Assembly: GCA_910579615.1 (NCBI GenBank)
Contig: CAJTUA010000011.1
Location: 62,001 to 126,000, forward strand
Reading direction: 5' to 3'
From: an uncultured Lachnospiraceae bacterium
GTDB lineage: Bacteria; Bacillota; Clostridia; Lachnospirales; Lachnospiraceae
DNA length: 64,000 nt
Of this stretch, positions 34,417 to 42,361 are shown piece after piece (position 1 is the stretch's first letter; each line of letters begins with the position of its first letter). The position numbers and the translations under genes are program-made. The notes under the pieces are model-generated. The model searched no databases. It saw nothing but the letters and a program-made list of their open reading frames with translations, and was not told where the DNA came from.

Positions 34417-37380
34417 CTAGTTTTCTTCGTAAAGCGGCAGGTTAAATTCCTTGCGCTTATAGTCAATCTCGGAATTTATCAGGAGAACCTTATCCATCAG
34501 CTCTTCCCTCGGCGATACCGAGTCAGTCTTCGTTGTCACACGGTAGAACGCATTGTTTACATTTCTCCAGGAGAAATATCCGCCCGGAACCTGCGGGATT
34601 CCCCGAACCTTTGAAAACTGCTCCATCAGTGCGGTGCGCTCTGTGTTTGGCCACGGCAGAGCCTCGAACGCCTCGATGTTCGCCGTCGCGATGCGGGCTG
34701 CGGAACCCATCAGGGACTCCATCTCACGCCCGTATTCAATCTGTGTATCCGCCGAAGTCCACCATTTTAAAAACTCCCAGGAGGCATCGGTATCCGCGTT
34801 GTCCTGCATCATAATGCATGCCTGGCCGGTGCTTCCAACTGTATTGTCCACCGTGCCATCCTCCAACGCCACGCCCGGAACCGGAGCCATCCCCCACAGA
34901 CCCTTGATATCCGGTGCGGATACCTGCAGGTTGTTGTACAGCGTGTAATCCGCGATGATAATCGGGCACTCGCCGAGACGGAACCTCTCGTCTACAACCG
35001 TAGCCTGGTCAAGCTTGTAATCTGTGTAAAATTCGCAGTATTCCTTGAATGCATTGATTGCCGCGTCGGAATCAAGCGCGGAGCGGGACGCATCCTCATT
35101 ATAGTAGCTTCCGCCGTTCTGGTAGAGAATCATCGCAAAAATATTCTCGCCCGGCAGCATGCCGATTTCCATCTGGTTTTTGCTTAAAACCGTCATAACG
35201 ACCTTCACCTCATCCCATGTCGTCGGGATTTCAAGCCCCAACTCCTTTAGGATGTCCTTGCGGTAAAACATCATCGGGAACGTCTGCGTTTCCGGCAGGC
35301 CGTAGGTCGCACCGTTGAACTGGAACGCCTCCATCGCACTCGGATAAAAGCGCGAAGTTACTTCGCCAAGGTCGCCAAACTGGCTCAGATCCGCCACCGC
35401 GTTTCGCAGACCGTAATTCATCGGCAGGTCATTGCCGACCTGTATCGCAACATCCGGTCCCTGCCCCGCGAGCGTTGCCTGCAGGAGCGTACCCATATCA
35501 ACAATCATGACGTTGACGCTGATACCCGTCTTGTTCGTAAATGTCTTATCAATCAGAGCCTTGATAACATTCGCCTGGTCACGCCCGGAACCAACCCAGA
35601 GCGTGATGGAGCGCGCATCCCCCTGCGCCACATTGCCAATCTGGTTGTAATCAATGACAAACGAGTAATAAAGCCTTGTAAACTCATATAAAATCCTGGT
35701 CCAGAAGCCATTGTTTGCCGCCTTTACCGATTCCCCCGGCGAGGTAATATAAATCGTGTCAAGCTGCAATGGCTGCTCAAGCGCCGATGTCACCCAGGTA
35801 CCGAGCGCACGGACATTGATTTTATAAGAGGAAATTACCTTTACAAAGCGCTCCGGGTCCTTGACAAGCTCATCGAGCTGGTCGCGCATCGTAATCAGCG
35901 CCGTTTCCTTGTCGCTGCTCTTGCCCGTCACCGCGCGAAGCTGCGTGATAACTTCCTGAAGCTCATTCCTGACATTTTGCATCTCGTCCCTTACCTCCGG
36001 AAGCGATGCCTCAATCTGGTAATCGCGGTAGGAATCCGGCGTAACACCCGTGATGCGGATAATCTTGCGGTAAGTTGCATTCAGCTGCGATACACACTCC
36101 TGCACCTTGCTGATAATCGTTGAAAACTCGCCGAGAACCGTCTGCATGCGCAATGTATGGTGCCCTGCTTCAAGATAAATCTTATATGCCTCTTTGTTTT
36201 CATCCTCCAGCGTATCCATGCGCCAGGTCTGCTCATAGGTAAAGCCGTAATCGTTTAATTCCTCAAACGGCACCACACCATCAATCATAATCTTCCTTGA
36301 AACATAAAGACCCTTTACAAAATTCTGTCTTGCATGGAAGGAAAAGGTGTAATAACCGCTCTCCTCAACATCAAAATCCCACTCAATCCACTGGTTGACA
36401 AGCCGCCAGGAATTTCCGCCGATGGTGTTGTTGAGCAGTGCCTTTGCACTCGCCGGATAGACACCTGGTGAGGACTGGTCCTGCATCGGATAAAGCATCT
36501 GTGAGGATGCCTTTGTCGCATTCTCCGCCTCAATGCGGATAACCTTTCCCGATGTATCCGAGGCACCCTGCGCATCCCACTCCGCCTTCTTCTGCGCGTA
36601 ATTGGCAACCCTGCTTTCATTCGAAAGCTTCATGCGGCGCAGAAGCATCGGCTCACGCCTTGAAACAATCGTGATGGTATGCCTGCCCGCTGTCAGGTAA
36701 ATCGAGAGCCTGTTGGTAATATAACCATCGGCATCGTAAAGGTAACTGTCCGTCATCCATTCCGGGGCTTCCTCCATCGAAGGCTTCAAATCATTGCCCT
36801 GGTTATCCTTCGCCCAGTTCTTCACAAGAATACCGTCCTCGTTCACAAGCGTATCCTCTACCGTGTTTTTCCATACACGCTGGAATTCCACGAGAGCAAG
36901 CTCATTGTAAAGGAGCTTCCCATCCACAAAAAACGCCCTCTGAATGTCCGCGCTGTTGCCTTCCACCGGATAATAATCAAGCGCAAGTTCATAAAAGCCC
37001 TCCGTGCGGATATCAACCTCGTACTCAATCAACCCCTCATCTTCCATGAGGACGGAAGTTCCTTCCATTCCCTCATAGTTTTCATAGGTAGTCGGTGCCG
37101 CTTCCACATCATTTCCCGCTGCGTCGGTTTCCCCCTTCGTAAAGCGCACATAGTCCGCCGCGTCAATCACGTAGGTCTCATCCGGGTGCACATCGCCATA
37201 CTGCGCGGCGTACTCTTCATAGCTAAGCATCGAGCTGTCAATCGAGTAGGTCGCCACGATATCCTCATAGTCGTCAAGCGGCACATCCGTCTTAGCGTCC
37301 GTGGTGGTTGCCGGCGACAAAAGAACTGTGGCCACGAGCAGGAATGCGGTCATTCTTTTACGCATTTTCTTCCCCATCAT
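34417..37380 (-). CDS. Large solute-binding protein with N-terminal CBM35-like domains
   Basis: A 987-residue secreted protein. The signal peptide (KRMTAFLLVATVLLSPATTTDA) has no lipobox Cys, unusual for a Gram-positive binding protein. Two CBM35-like beta-sandwiches follow: about 45-250 (YVIDAADYVRFTKGE; YEVDIRTEGFYELALDYYP) and about 290-440 (IRIEAENATKASS; VEESGYYTFSFHARQ). A helical segment follows at about 450-580. The last 400 residues are a family 1 binding protein (SITLWVGSGRDQANVIKALIDKTF; GPDVAIQVGNDLPMNYGLRNAVADLSQF; ATTWDEV-like region). It probably grips mannan chains and hands oligosaccharides to the permeases 19 nt downstream. AGGAG precedes the tandem ATGs at 37380/37377. Confidence 0.85.
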   Translation of the reverse strand: MMGKKMRKRMTAFLLVATVLLSPATTTDAKTDVPLDDYEDIVATYSIDSSMLSYEEYAAQYGDVHPDETYVIDAADYVRFTKGETDAAGNDVEAAPTTYENYEGMEGTSVLMEDEGLIEYEVDIRTEGFYELALDYYPVEGNSADIQRAFFVDGKLLYNELALVEFQRVWKNTVEDTLVNEDGILVKNWAKDNQGNDLKPSMEEAPEWMTDSYLYDADGYITNRLSIYLTAGRHTITIVSRREPMLLRRMKLSNESRVANYAQKKAEWDAQGASDTSGKVIRIEAENATKASSQMLYPMQDQSSPGVYPASAKALLNNTIGGNSWRLVNQWIEWDFDVEESGYYTFSFHARQNFVKGLYVSRKIMIDGVVPFEELNDYGFTYEQTWRMDTLEDENKEAYKIYLEAGHHTLRMQTVLGEFSTIISKVQECVSQLNATYRKIIRITGVTPDSYRDYQIEASLPEVRDEMQNVRNELQEVITQLRAVTGKSSDKETALITMRDQLDELVKDPERFVKVISSYKINVRALGTWVTSALEQPLQLDTIYITSPGESVKAANNGFWTRILYEFTRLYYSFVIDYNQIGNVAQGDARSITLWVGSGRDQANVIKALIDKTFTNKTGISVNVMIVDMGTLLQATLAGQGPDVAIQVGNDLPMNYGLRNAVADLSQFGDLGEVTSRFYPSAMEAFQFNGATYGLPETQTFPMMFYRKDILKELGLEIPTTWDEVKVVMTVLSKNQMEIGMLPGENIFAMILYQNGGSYYNEDASRSALDSDAAINAFKEYCEFYTDYKLDQATVVDERFRLGECPIIIADYTLYNNLQVSAPDIKGLWGMAPVPGVALEDGTVDNTVGSTGQACIMMQDNADTDASWEFLKWWTSADTQIEYGREMESLMGSAARIATANIEAFEALPWPNTERTALMEQFSKVRGIPQVPGGYFSWRNVNNAFYRVTTKTDSVSPREELMDKVLLINSEIDYKRKEFNLPLYEEN

Positions 37381-37396
37381 TTTTTCTCCTTCCAAT

Positions 37397-38071
37397 TTAT
37401 TCGTAATACCATGATTTGTCCCCCTCCGGTTTTGGCGGCATATACTTGCGCAGTACCGGTTCCACCAGATAGGTTGAGGCAAAACACCATATGCCGGGCA
37501 GCAGAAAAAGGATTGCAAGCATCGGCGTTGTATCTTCCGCTGCCTGCGCGGCGCTTACTGCGGAGTAGAGGAATACACAGCAGCCGCCTGTGCCAGCCAT
37601 AAGTAATATCGTAACAGGCAGATGCCTGAATACCATACCGGACGCCATCCTTGCAAGGGCGCGCATCCGTATGGAAAAACGTGAGAGCACCGGGCAGATA
37701 TAAATCACAAACCCGGCATAAAAAAACAGTAAAATCAGGTAGACGATGGCAAATGCCATGCTTTGTTTTGTCTGTGCCTGCCATGCCACCTTGAAATTAA
37801 AAGTGAGCAAAATCCCCAGCAGGACAAGCACGATGCTTAGCGGAATTCCACGCTTTAGGTTGTTTTTTAAGGAAGTAAAAAACTCCTTGACCGGATACCC
37901 GTGCCCCCTGCGGATGGATTTAATCGTCGCATAGTAGAAAGCGGTGGTCGCCGGGATAATCGTGATGACCGGCAGGCAGCATAAAAGCCATATGATATTC
38001 AGCATAACCAGATGCCCGACTTTGTCCAGAAACTGATACAGCGGACCATCCGACGAGAAAAAACCGCCCAA
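37397..38071 (-). CDS. DUF624 (YesL-like) membrane protein
   Basis: A 224-residue membrane protein with about five hydrophobic segments; the N-terminus PLYQFLDKVGHLVMLNIIWLLCCLPVITI is the DUF624 signature. These proteins accompany carbohydrate ABC importers in Firmicutes; their role is not settled. The frame is open to 38209, but the upstream codons belong to a palindromic repeat. An excellent GGAGGTGAT lies 6 nt before TTG at 38071, which gives the family-typical start MGGFFSSDGPLYQ. The ATG at 38086 is part of that ribosome site. It lies 16 nt upstream of the large binding-protein gene. Confidence 0.85.
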   Translation of the reverse strand: MGGFFSSDGPLYQFLDKVGHLVMLNIIWLLCCLPVITIIPATTAFYYATIKSIRRGHGYPVKEFFTSLKNNLKRGIPLSIVLVLLGILLTFNFKVAWQAQTKQSMAFAIVYLILLFFYAGFVIYICPVLSRFSIRMRALARMASGMVFRHLPVTILLMAGTGGCCVFLYSAVSAAQAAEDTTPMLAILFLLPGIWCFASTYLVEPVLRKYMPPKPEGDKSWYYE

Positions 38072-38090
38072 ACCATCACCTCCCATTTTG

Positions 38091-38190
38091 AGTTCCGCAT
38101 ATGCCCCTCCCAGACCCTTTCCCGGCAGAGGAATTTCTCTTGGCCCTGCTCCGAGAAATTCCTCTGGGGTCTGTACGGGGCATATGCTGA
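38091..38190 (-). repeat. Palindromic ATGCGGAAC element, full copy
   Basis: It begins AGTTCCGCATATGCCCC and ends GGGGCATATGCTGA. Outer arms CCCAGACCC / GGGGTCTGT and perfect 13-bp inner arms AGAGGAATTTCTC / GAGAAATTCCTCT form a nested hairpin. A second left end (AGTTCCGCATAC, about 38196-38207) follows, so this was probably a tandem pair. It lies between the GH26 stop and the DUF624 ribosome site and is open in the DUF624 frame. Confidence 0.85.
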
Positions 38191-38215
38191 TTTTGAGTTC
38201 CGCATACATTATTTT

Positions 38216-39871
38216 TTACTCATGAATCGGGTAATTTTTCAAATCCGGCAGTTCGGATAGGGTGACGACGGCGTCGTGGGCGTAAACCTTTTTCACCATC
38301 TCCTCCTCCGTGTACTTATCGGTGAGCTTATTCATTTTGTTGTTTGCCAGAACAAACTCGCCGCCCCAGGTCGCAAAGAATCCCCACATTGCCCCGTCGC
38401 GAATTGCCAAATCCGGGTCAAACAGGCATCCGTTTTCCGAGAGAACAATCATCTTGCGCGTCTTTGTATACTCGGACGCCTCGAGGAATTTCTTAATTTG
38501 CGAGGTATAGACCCTCTCACCCGGATAAATATCCTCACCGATGATATCCACATATTCATCGCCCGGGTACCAGTCCGCAGACTGACCGTTCCAGAGCCAA
38601 ATCAGGTTATTCAGCCCGTGGTGATTTGTCAGCCTGTCATAGAGCAGCACGTAGAGCTGTTTGTAGGCTTCTGCCCCTGCATTTCCCCACCAGAACCAAC
38701 CGCCGGATGCCTCGTGCAGCGGTCTCCACAGAACCGGGACCCCTGCGTCCTGTAAGCGTTTCAGCTGCTCTGCAATCGCGTCGATATCGCGTATTAAAAG
38801 GTCATACCCTTCCTCATCCTCACCGTCCATAATCTTTTTTAAATCAATGTTCGTATGTTCTTTATAAAAGCCACTGTACCACACTCCGGTCAAATATTTT
38901 TCCGGTGCGTTCCAGTGCCATACAAACGTCACAATACCGCCCTTCTCCCAATACTCTATCGCATTCTCCACCGCCTTTGAGGAGCTTCCGTTCGCTACCC
39001 GCGACGGGGAATACTCAATCATATCAAGCCCAAGCACCGCCGGGTACTCCCCGGTCACACGCCAGATACCTGCGCGCTCCATGCCGTAAGGTCCGTCGGA
39101 ATACTGCCCGGAAAGAATCTGTTTTCCGTAGATATCGGTCATATAGCTCATCAGGCGCTTTGCATTATCCGTCGCGTTCGGATTTACAAGCTGCGCACTC
39201 ACCGTATACAAATCATCCGGCAATGCCGCTGCCGCGCTCACCGTCAGGCTGTCCAAGCAAATCCACCCCCATGATTTCAAAAGTGTCACATCGTGCGCCC
39301 CAACCGTTAGGTAAACCCGCTCAAAAACCGAGGTTTCAAAGTTGCCCGATTCCGAAGCAAGTGACCCAAGCGACTCCCCGTCCACGAGGATGTAGTTTTC
39401 CTTATAGCCACCCTGATTCGCGGTGGCGAACTCCAAATCATAAAAACCTTCCTGTGTAATGTCAATGTGGAACGTACAGGCATCGCCTTCCCCCTCAAGC
39501 CCTGTCACATAGCCGCTTCCACTGTAACCGTTCTTGGAATTGTCCGTCTTCGCATTCCCGGTAAGCGTACCGTCTTCCGCCTCATATGTTACATCCTCCG
39601 CCGTCACAACAGGTACCTGTGTCGGCATGGTGAGCGTTTCCGCCCCGCTTCCCGCAGGCTCATTCTTATCTTCCTCCCCCGTCGGTGCCAGGTTCCCGGT
39701 ATCCCCTGCCATGGTCGGTGTCACATCCCCATCCGCCGGTGTCTTGTTATTCTCTCCTTCGGCTACGGTCGGTGTCGGGTTTCCCCCCTGCGTCTTGCCA
39801 TCCCCGCACGCCGCTGCCGATACCGTAAGAACCGCCGCAAGCGCACAGGCAATCATTCTTTTTTTTCTCAT
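38216..39871 (-). CDS. GH26 endo-beta-1,4-mannanase lipoprotein with CBM35-like domain
   Basis: A 551-residue surface lipoprotein: lipobox SAAAC, then a Pro/Thr/Gly/Glu-rich linker to about residue 90. A CBM35-like domain occupies about 92-215 (YEAEDGTLTG; SGSGYVTGLEGEGD; DITQEGFYDLEFATAN). The GH26 catalytic domain spans about 225-545: QILSGQYSDG at its start, TFVWHWNAPE, the acid/base Glu in WRPLHEASGGWFWWG and the nucleophile Glu in IVLSENGC. It should make the first cut in galactomannan or glucomannan at the cell surface. It has its own promoter at 39935-39963 and probably leads the transporter operon through the repeat at 38091. GGGGGAT precedes the ATG. Confidence 0.93.
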   Translation of the reverse strand: MRKKRMIACALAAVLTVSAAACGDGKTQGGNPTPTVAEGENNKTPADGDVTPTMAGDTGNLAPTGEEDKNEPAGSGAETLTMPTQVPVVTAEDVTYEAEDGTLTGNAKTDNSKNGYSGSGYVTGLEGEGDACTFHIDITQEGFYDLEFATANQGGYKENYILVDGESLGSLASESGNFETSVFERVYLTVGAHDVTLLKSWGWICLDSLTVSAAAALPDDLYTVSAQLVNPNATDNAKRLMSYMTDIYGKQILSGQYSDGPYGMERAGIWRVTGEYPAVLGLDMIEYSPSRVANGSSSKAVENAIEYWEKGGIVTFVWHWNAPEKYLTGVWYSGFYKEHTNIDLKKIMDGEDEEGYDLLIRDIDAIAEQLKRLQDAGVPVLWRPLHEASGGWFWWGNAGAEAYKQLYVLLYDRLTNHHGLNNLIWLWNGQSADWYPGDEYVDIIGEDIYPGERVYTSQIKKFLEASEYTKTRKMIVLSENGCLFDPDLAIRDGAMWGFFATWGGEFVLANNKMNKLTDKYTEEEMVKKVYAHDAVVTLSELPDLKNYPIHE

Positions 39872-39934
39872 TGATTCAATCCCCCATCACATATAAAACA
39901 AGCGCCTTCTTGCCTTTCCAACGAGATTATATAA

Positions 39935-39963
39935 ATTATATCATACTAAACCGTTTTCGGCAA
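39935..39963 (-). promoter_or_regulatory. Sigma-A promoter of the GH26/transporter operon with an embedded palindrome
   Basis: TTGCCG (39958-39963), 17-bp spacer, TATAAT (39935-39940) with an extended TGA on the minus strand. The spacer holds AAACCGTTT (39948-39956), an odd palindrome of the kind bound by LacI/CcpA-family proteins. A repressor there would cover the polymerase site. The rest of 39872-40069 shows no gene. Confidence 0.65.
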
Positions 39964-40069
39964 GCACTTTTTTGTGAAATATGTACAAGTAACTATTGCG
40001 ATTTGAAAAACCATCTTCGTCGCACTTAACAAATGCACATATTTTTTGTTCACTTTATGCATTATGTCA

Positions 40070-41113
40070 TCATGTCTGCTTATATTTTTTCGAAGAATCG
40101 CGGTAAATCACTTTTGTGTCCACCATTACCATCTCGCCCGGGAGTTCCGGGTGCTGTAAACGGAAAAACAGCTGGCACGCCAAACGTTTCCCAAGCCTTG
40201 TGTTGCCAACCCGCACAGTCGTCAAAAAGGCATCCACCTGCGCAAGCTCCTCCTGATTGTCAAAGCCCGTCACCGCGACATCCTCCGGCACCGAAACACC
40301 CCTTGCCCGGAGCCCCTTGACAATGTGCATCGCAATCACATCATTCGCACAGACAATCGCATCCGGCATCTCTTTTATCCCATCCAGGTATGCCCCGATT
40401 TCTTCCTCTGCATAGTATCTGCCAGGCACATGCTGTATTGCCACGATATCCCCGGACGGCACAAGACCAAATTCCCCGAGCGCTGCCATATATCCAGTGT
40501 AGCGGTCCCGAATCGTCCTGCAATAAGAAATGTCCCCAACAAAACCAATTCTTTTTAAACCCTGCCCAACCAGTTGCTTTGTAATTGCGCGTACACTCTC
40601 CGCCCCTTCCGAAACCACAATGTCAACCGGGTAATCCGCTTTGTTTATCAGTGCCGGGAAATCCAGACAGACCGTCGGCAGTTCCTTTTTCAGAATTTCC
40701 GCAAAATATTCCCTGGAAAATACACTAATCAAAATCAGGCCATCAATCTCTTCCGAAAAATCCACCGGCAAAATCAGCCGCCGCTCCTCCTCCTCACTCA
40801 CGAAGTCAAACCGAAGCCTGTAGCCGTTCTGGTTTAGCATATCGGATATCCCCATGATAATGCTGTTCCAAAATACCGAAATCTCTCTTCGCGCAAGCAC
40901 AAGGACGGTCTTTGACTCACTGTGGCCAACATGGAGCTTAAACTCATTCAGCGCTGAGGGCGATACCTTTAAATAGCCCATCTCGCACGCTTTTTCAATC
41001 ACCATATAGCGTGTTTCATACGCGACGGTATCACTGTTGTTCAGCGCACGCGCTACCGTGTTGCGCGAAAGGTTCAGTTCTCTTGCCACATCCTGTATCG
41101 TAACTTTTTTCAT
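40070..41113 (-). CDS. LacI/GalR-family transcriptional regulator
   Basis: A 347-residue regulator. The N-terminal helix-turn-helix (VTIQDVARELNLSRNTVARALN) and hinge region (SPSALNEFKLHVG; shorter and less canonical than usual) are followed by a periplasmic-binding-like sugar sensor (KRIGFVGDISYCRTIRDRYTGY; DAIVCANDVIAMHIVKGLRARGVSVPEDVAVTGFDN). The start at 41113 has AAGGAGGAG upstream; a longer frame to 41191 runs through leader DNA. It sits directly upstream of the GH26/transporter operon in the same direction and likely controls mannan uptake, sensing a mannooligosaccharide or phosphorylated sugar (inference). Confidence 0.93.
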   Translation of the reverse strand: MKKVTIQDVARELNLSRNTVARALNNSDTVAYETRYMVIEKACEMGYLKVSPSALNEFKLHVGHSESKTVLVLARREISVFWNSIIMGISDMLNQNGYRLRFDFVSEEEERRLILPVDFSEEIDGLILISVFSREYFAEILKKELPTVCLDFPALINKADYPVDIVVSEGAESVRAITKQLVGQGLKRIGFVGDISYCRTIRDRYTGYMAALGEFGLVPSGDIVAIQHVPGRYYAEEEIGAYLDGIKEMPDAIVCANDVIAMHIVKGLRARGVSVPEDVAVTGFDNQEELAQVDAFLTTVRVGNTRLGKRLACQLFFRLQHPELPGEMVMVDTKVIYRDSSKKYKQT

Positions 41114-41264
41114 TTCTCCTCCTTCCCTGCATTCTTTTTGCGTAATTTTGAGCCTTTGCACTATAGGAAAGGCATATTTATTTTGCATCATGTATGCTTC
41201 CTTTTATGGCTGCATTTGTACATTCTTATTCCCGGAAGCCAGAAGATGCCTTTTTCTATCTAGC

Positions 41265-41293
41265 ATTTTAACATACCTCCATTCAATTTTCAA
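41265..41293 (-). promoter_or_regulatory. Sigma-A promoter of the LacI-type gene
   Basis: TTGAAA (41288-41293), 17-bp spacer, TAAAAT (41265-41270) on the minus strand, about 150 nt before the ATG. TGCA words lie on both sides (41128, 41157, 41184, 41211 in the leader; a cluster upstream), so autoregulation is plausible. Confidence 0.7.
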
Positions 41294-41354
41294 GACCATA
41301 TTTATATGTTTTTCACAATTTTGAACAATTTTTATCTTTTTCGTAAATTTTCGC

Positions 41355-41410
41355 GCATTATTTTGCACCATACGTCTGCATTAAAATGCAACAAAATGCA
41401 CTCCTATGCA
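41355..41410. promoter_or_regulatory. Phased TGCA array upstream of the LacI-type promoter
   Basis: TGCA occurs at 41364, 41377, 41387, 41397 and 41407; the last four are exactly 10 bp apart, one helical turn. The stretch begins with GCATTATTTTGCAC (41355-41368), identical to a site at the GH130_2 promoter. It is a candidate multi-site operator. No coding frame is credible in 41114-41581. Confidence 0.5.
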
Positions 41411-41462
41411 AAGGTCGCCATTGCTGGGATGCAGAGGGATATCTTCACATTCTGCGCATAAC

Positions 41463-41498
41463 AAAACCGTTTTCCACAGCTTCCTGCAGAAAACGGTC
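41463..41498 (-). terminator. Rho-independent terminator of the ybjQ-like gene
   Basis: On the minus strand ACCGTTTTCTGCAG pairs with the complementary arm through 14 bp including two G-U pairs. The loop is GAAG, and TTTTGTTAT follows. It lies about 85 nt after the stop at 41582. Confidence 0.7.
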
Positions 41499-41581
41499 TT
41501 CCACTCTGTGCCGGAAAAATATTTCCGTCACCATCGCCTTATGTTGTTTGCATTTTATAACATCCTTATGGATTCCCCCGG

Positions 41582-41896
41582 CTACATCAAAAACCGCACT
41601 GCGGTTCCGTATGCCATCACCTCCGCCGCACCCTGCATAATCGCCGCGGAAGCATAGCGCACATTCACAACCGCGTCCGCCCCGAGCGCTGCGGCCTCGG
41701 CAACCATGCGGCCCGTCGCCAAATCGCGGGCTTCCGACATCATCTCATTATAAGAAGTCAGCTCCCCGCCAACTAAGGATTTGAATCCCTGCGCAATGTC
41801 CTTGCCCATATGTTTTGACTGGATTGTGCTGCCCTTTACAAGCCCTAACATCTCAAGTTCTTTTCCCGAAATATAATCGGTGTTAACGATAATCAT
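41582..41896 (-). CDS. YbjQ/UPF0145-family protein
   Basis: A 104-residue heavy-metal-binding-type (YbjQ) domain protein: ISGKELEMLGLVKGSTIQSKHMGKDI near the N-terminus and AAALGADAVVNVRYASAAIMQGAAEVMAYGTAV at the C-terminus, both typical. The family forms small pentamers; its physiological role is not settled. GGAGGG lies 7 nt before the ATG at 41896. A frame running upstream to 42136 translates the palindromic repeat and is not a real N-terminus. Instead, a 10-codon frame starting ATGCGGAAC in the repeat ends in a TGA that overlaps this ATG (ATATGATT). The terminator is at 41463-41498. Confidence 0.88.
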   Translation of the reverse strand: MIIVNTDYISGKELEMLGLVKGSTIQSKHMGKDIAQGFKSLVGGELTSYNEMMSEARDLATGRMVAEAAALGADAVVNVRYASAAIMQGAAEVMAYGTAVRFLM

Positions 41897-41914
41897 ATGA
41901 TATCCCTCCATTTT

Positions 41915-42361
41915 AAGTTCCGCATACGCCCTTCCAGACCCTCTCACGGCAGTGGCATTTTGTCCGTTCTGAAGCACTCCCAAAATCCCACTGGGGTCTG
42001 TACGGGCATATGCTGTTTTAAGTTCCGCATATGCCCTCCCAGACCCACTTCCGGCAGTGGTATTTTGTCCGTTCCAATGCACTCCCAAAATACCACTGGG
42101 GTCTGTACGGGCATATGCTGTTTTTAAGTTCCGCATACGCCCTTCCAGACCCTCTCACGGCAGTGGCATTTTGTCCGTTCTGAAGCACTCCCAAAATCCC
42201 ACTGGGGGCTGTACGGGCATATGCTGTTTTTAGTTCCGCATACGCCCTCCCAGACCCACTTCCGGCAGTGGTATTTTGTCCGTTCCAATGCACTCCCAAA
42301 ATACCACTGGGGGCTGTACGGGCATATGCTGTTTTAAGTTCCGCATACGCCCTCCCGGCAT
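41915..42361 (-). repeat. Tandem array of four palindromic ATGCGGAAC elements plus a partial fifth
   Basis: Left ends AAGTTCCGCAT start at 41915, 42020, 42126, 42231 (variant TAGTTCC) and 42336, a period of 105-106 bp. Units alternate A-B-A-B: A has CAGTGGCATTTTG with a one-base mismatch to its partner arm; B has CAGTGGTATTTTG paired perfectly with CAAAATACCACTG. Outer arms are CCAGACCC / GGGGTCTGT (GGGGGCTGT in the last two). The last unit stops after CGCATACGCCCTCCC. The array occupies the 5' side of the ybjQ-like gene. Confidence 0.92.

Noticed and set aside
37397..38209. Longer DUF624 protein starting inside the repeat
   Set aside because: The added residues come from the palindromic element; the ribosome site GGAGGTGAT and family similarity support the TTG at 38071.
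41464..41499. AAACCGTTTTC upstream of lacI as a second operator matching the GH26 promoter
   Set aside because: These bases form the 14-bp stem of the ybjQ-like gene terminator followed by a T-run, so the match is better explained by the hairpin.
41582..42136. A 184-residue ybjQ-like protein with a repetitive N-terminus
   Set aside because: The extra 80 residues translate the palindromic repeat, and a proper ribosome site and ATG are present at 41896.
41915..42361. CRISPR array
   Set aside because: The units are tandem and contiguous with no unique spacers, are themselves hairpins of about 105 bp, and no cas genes are near.
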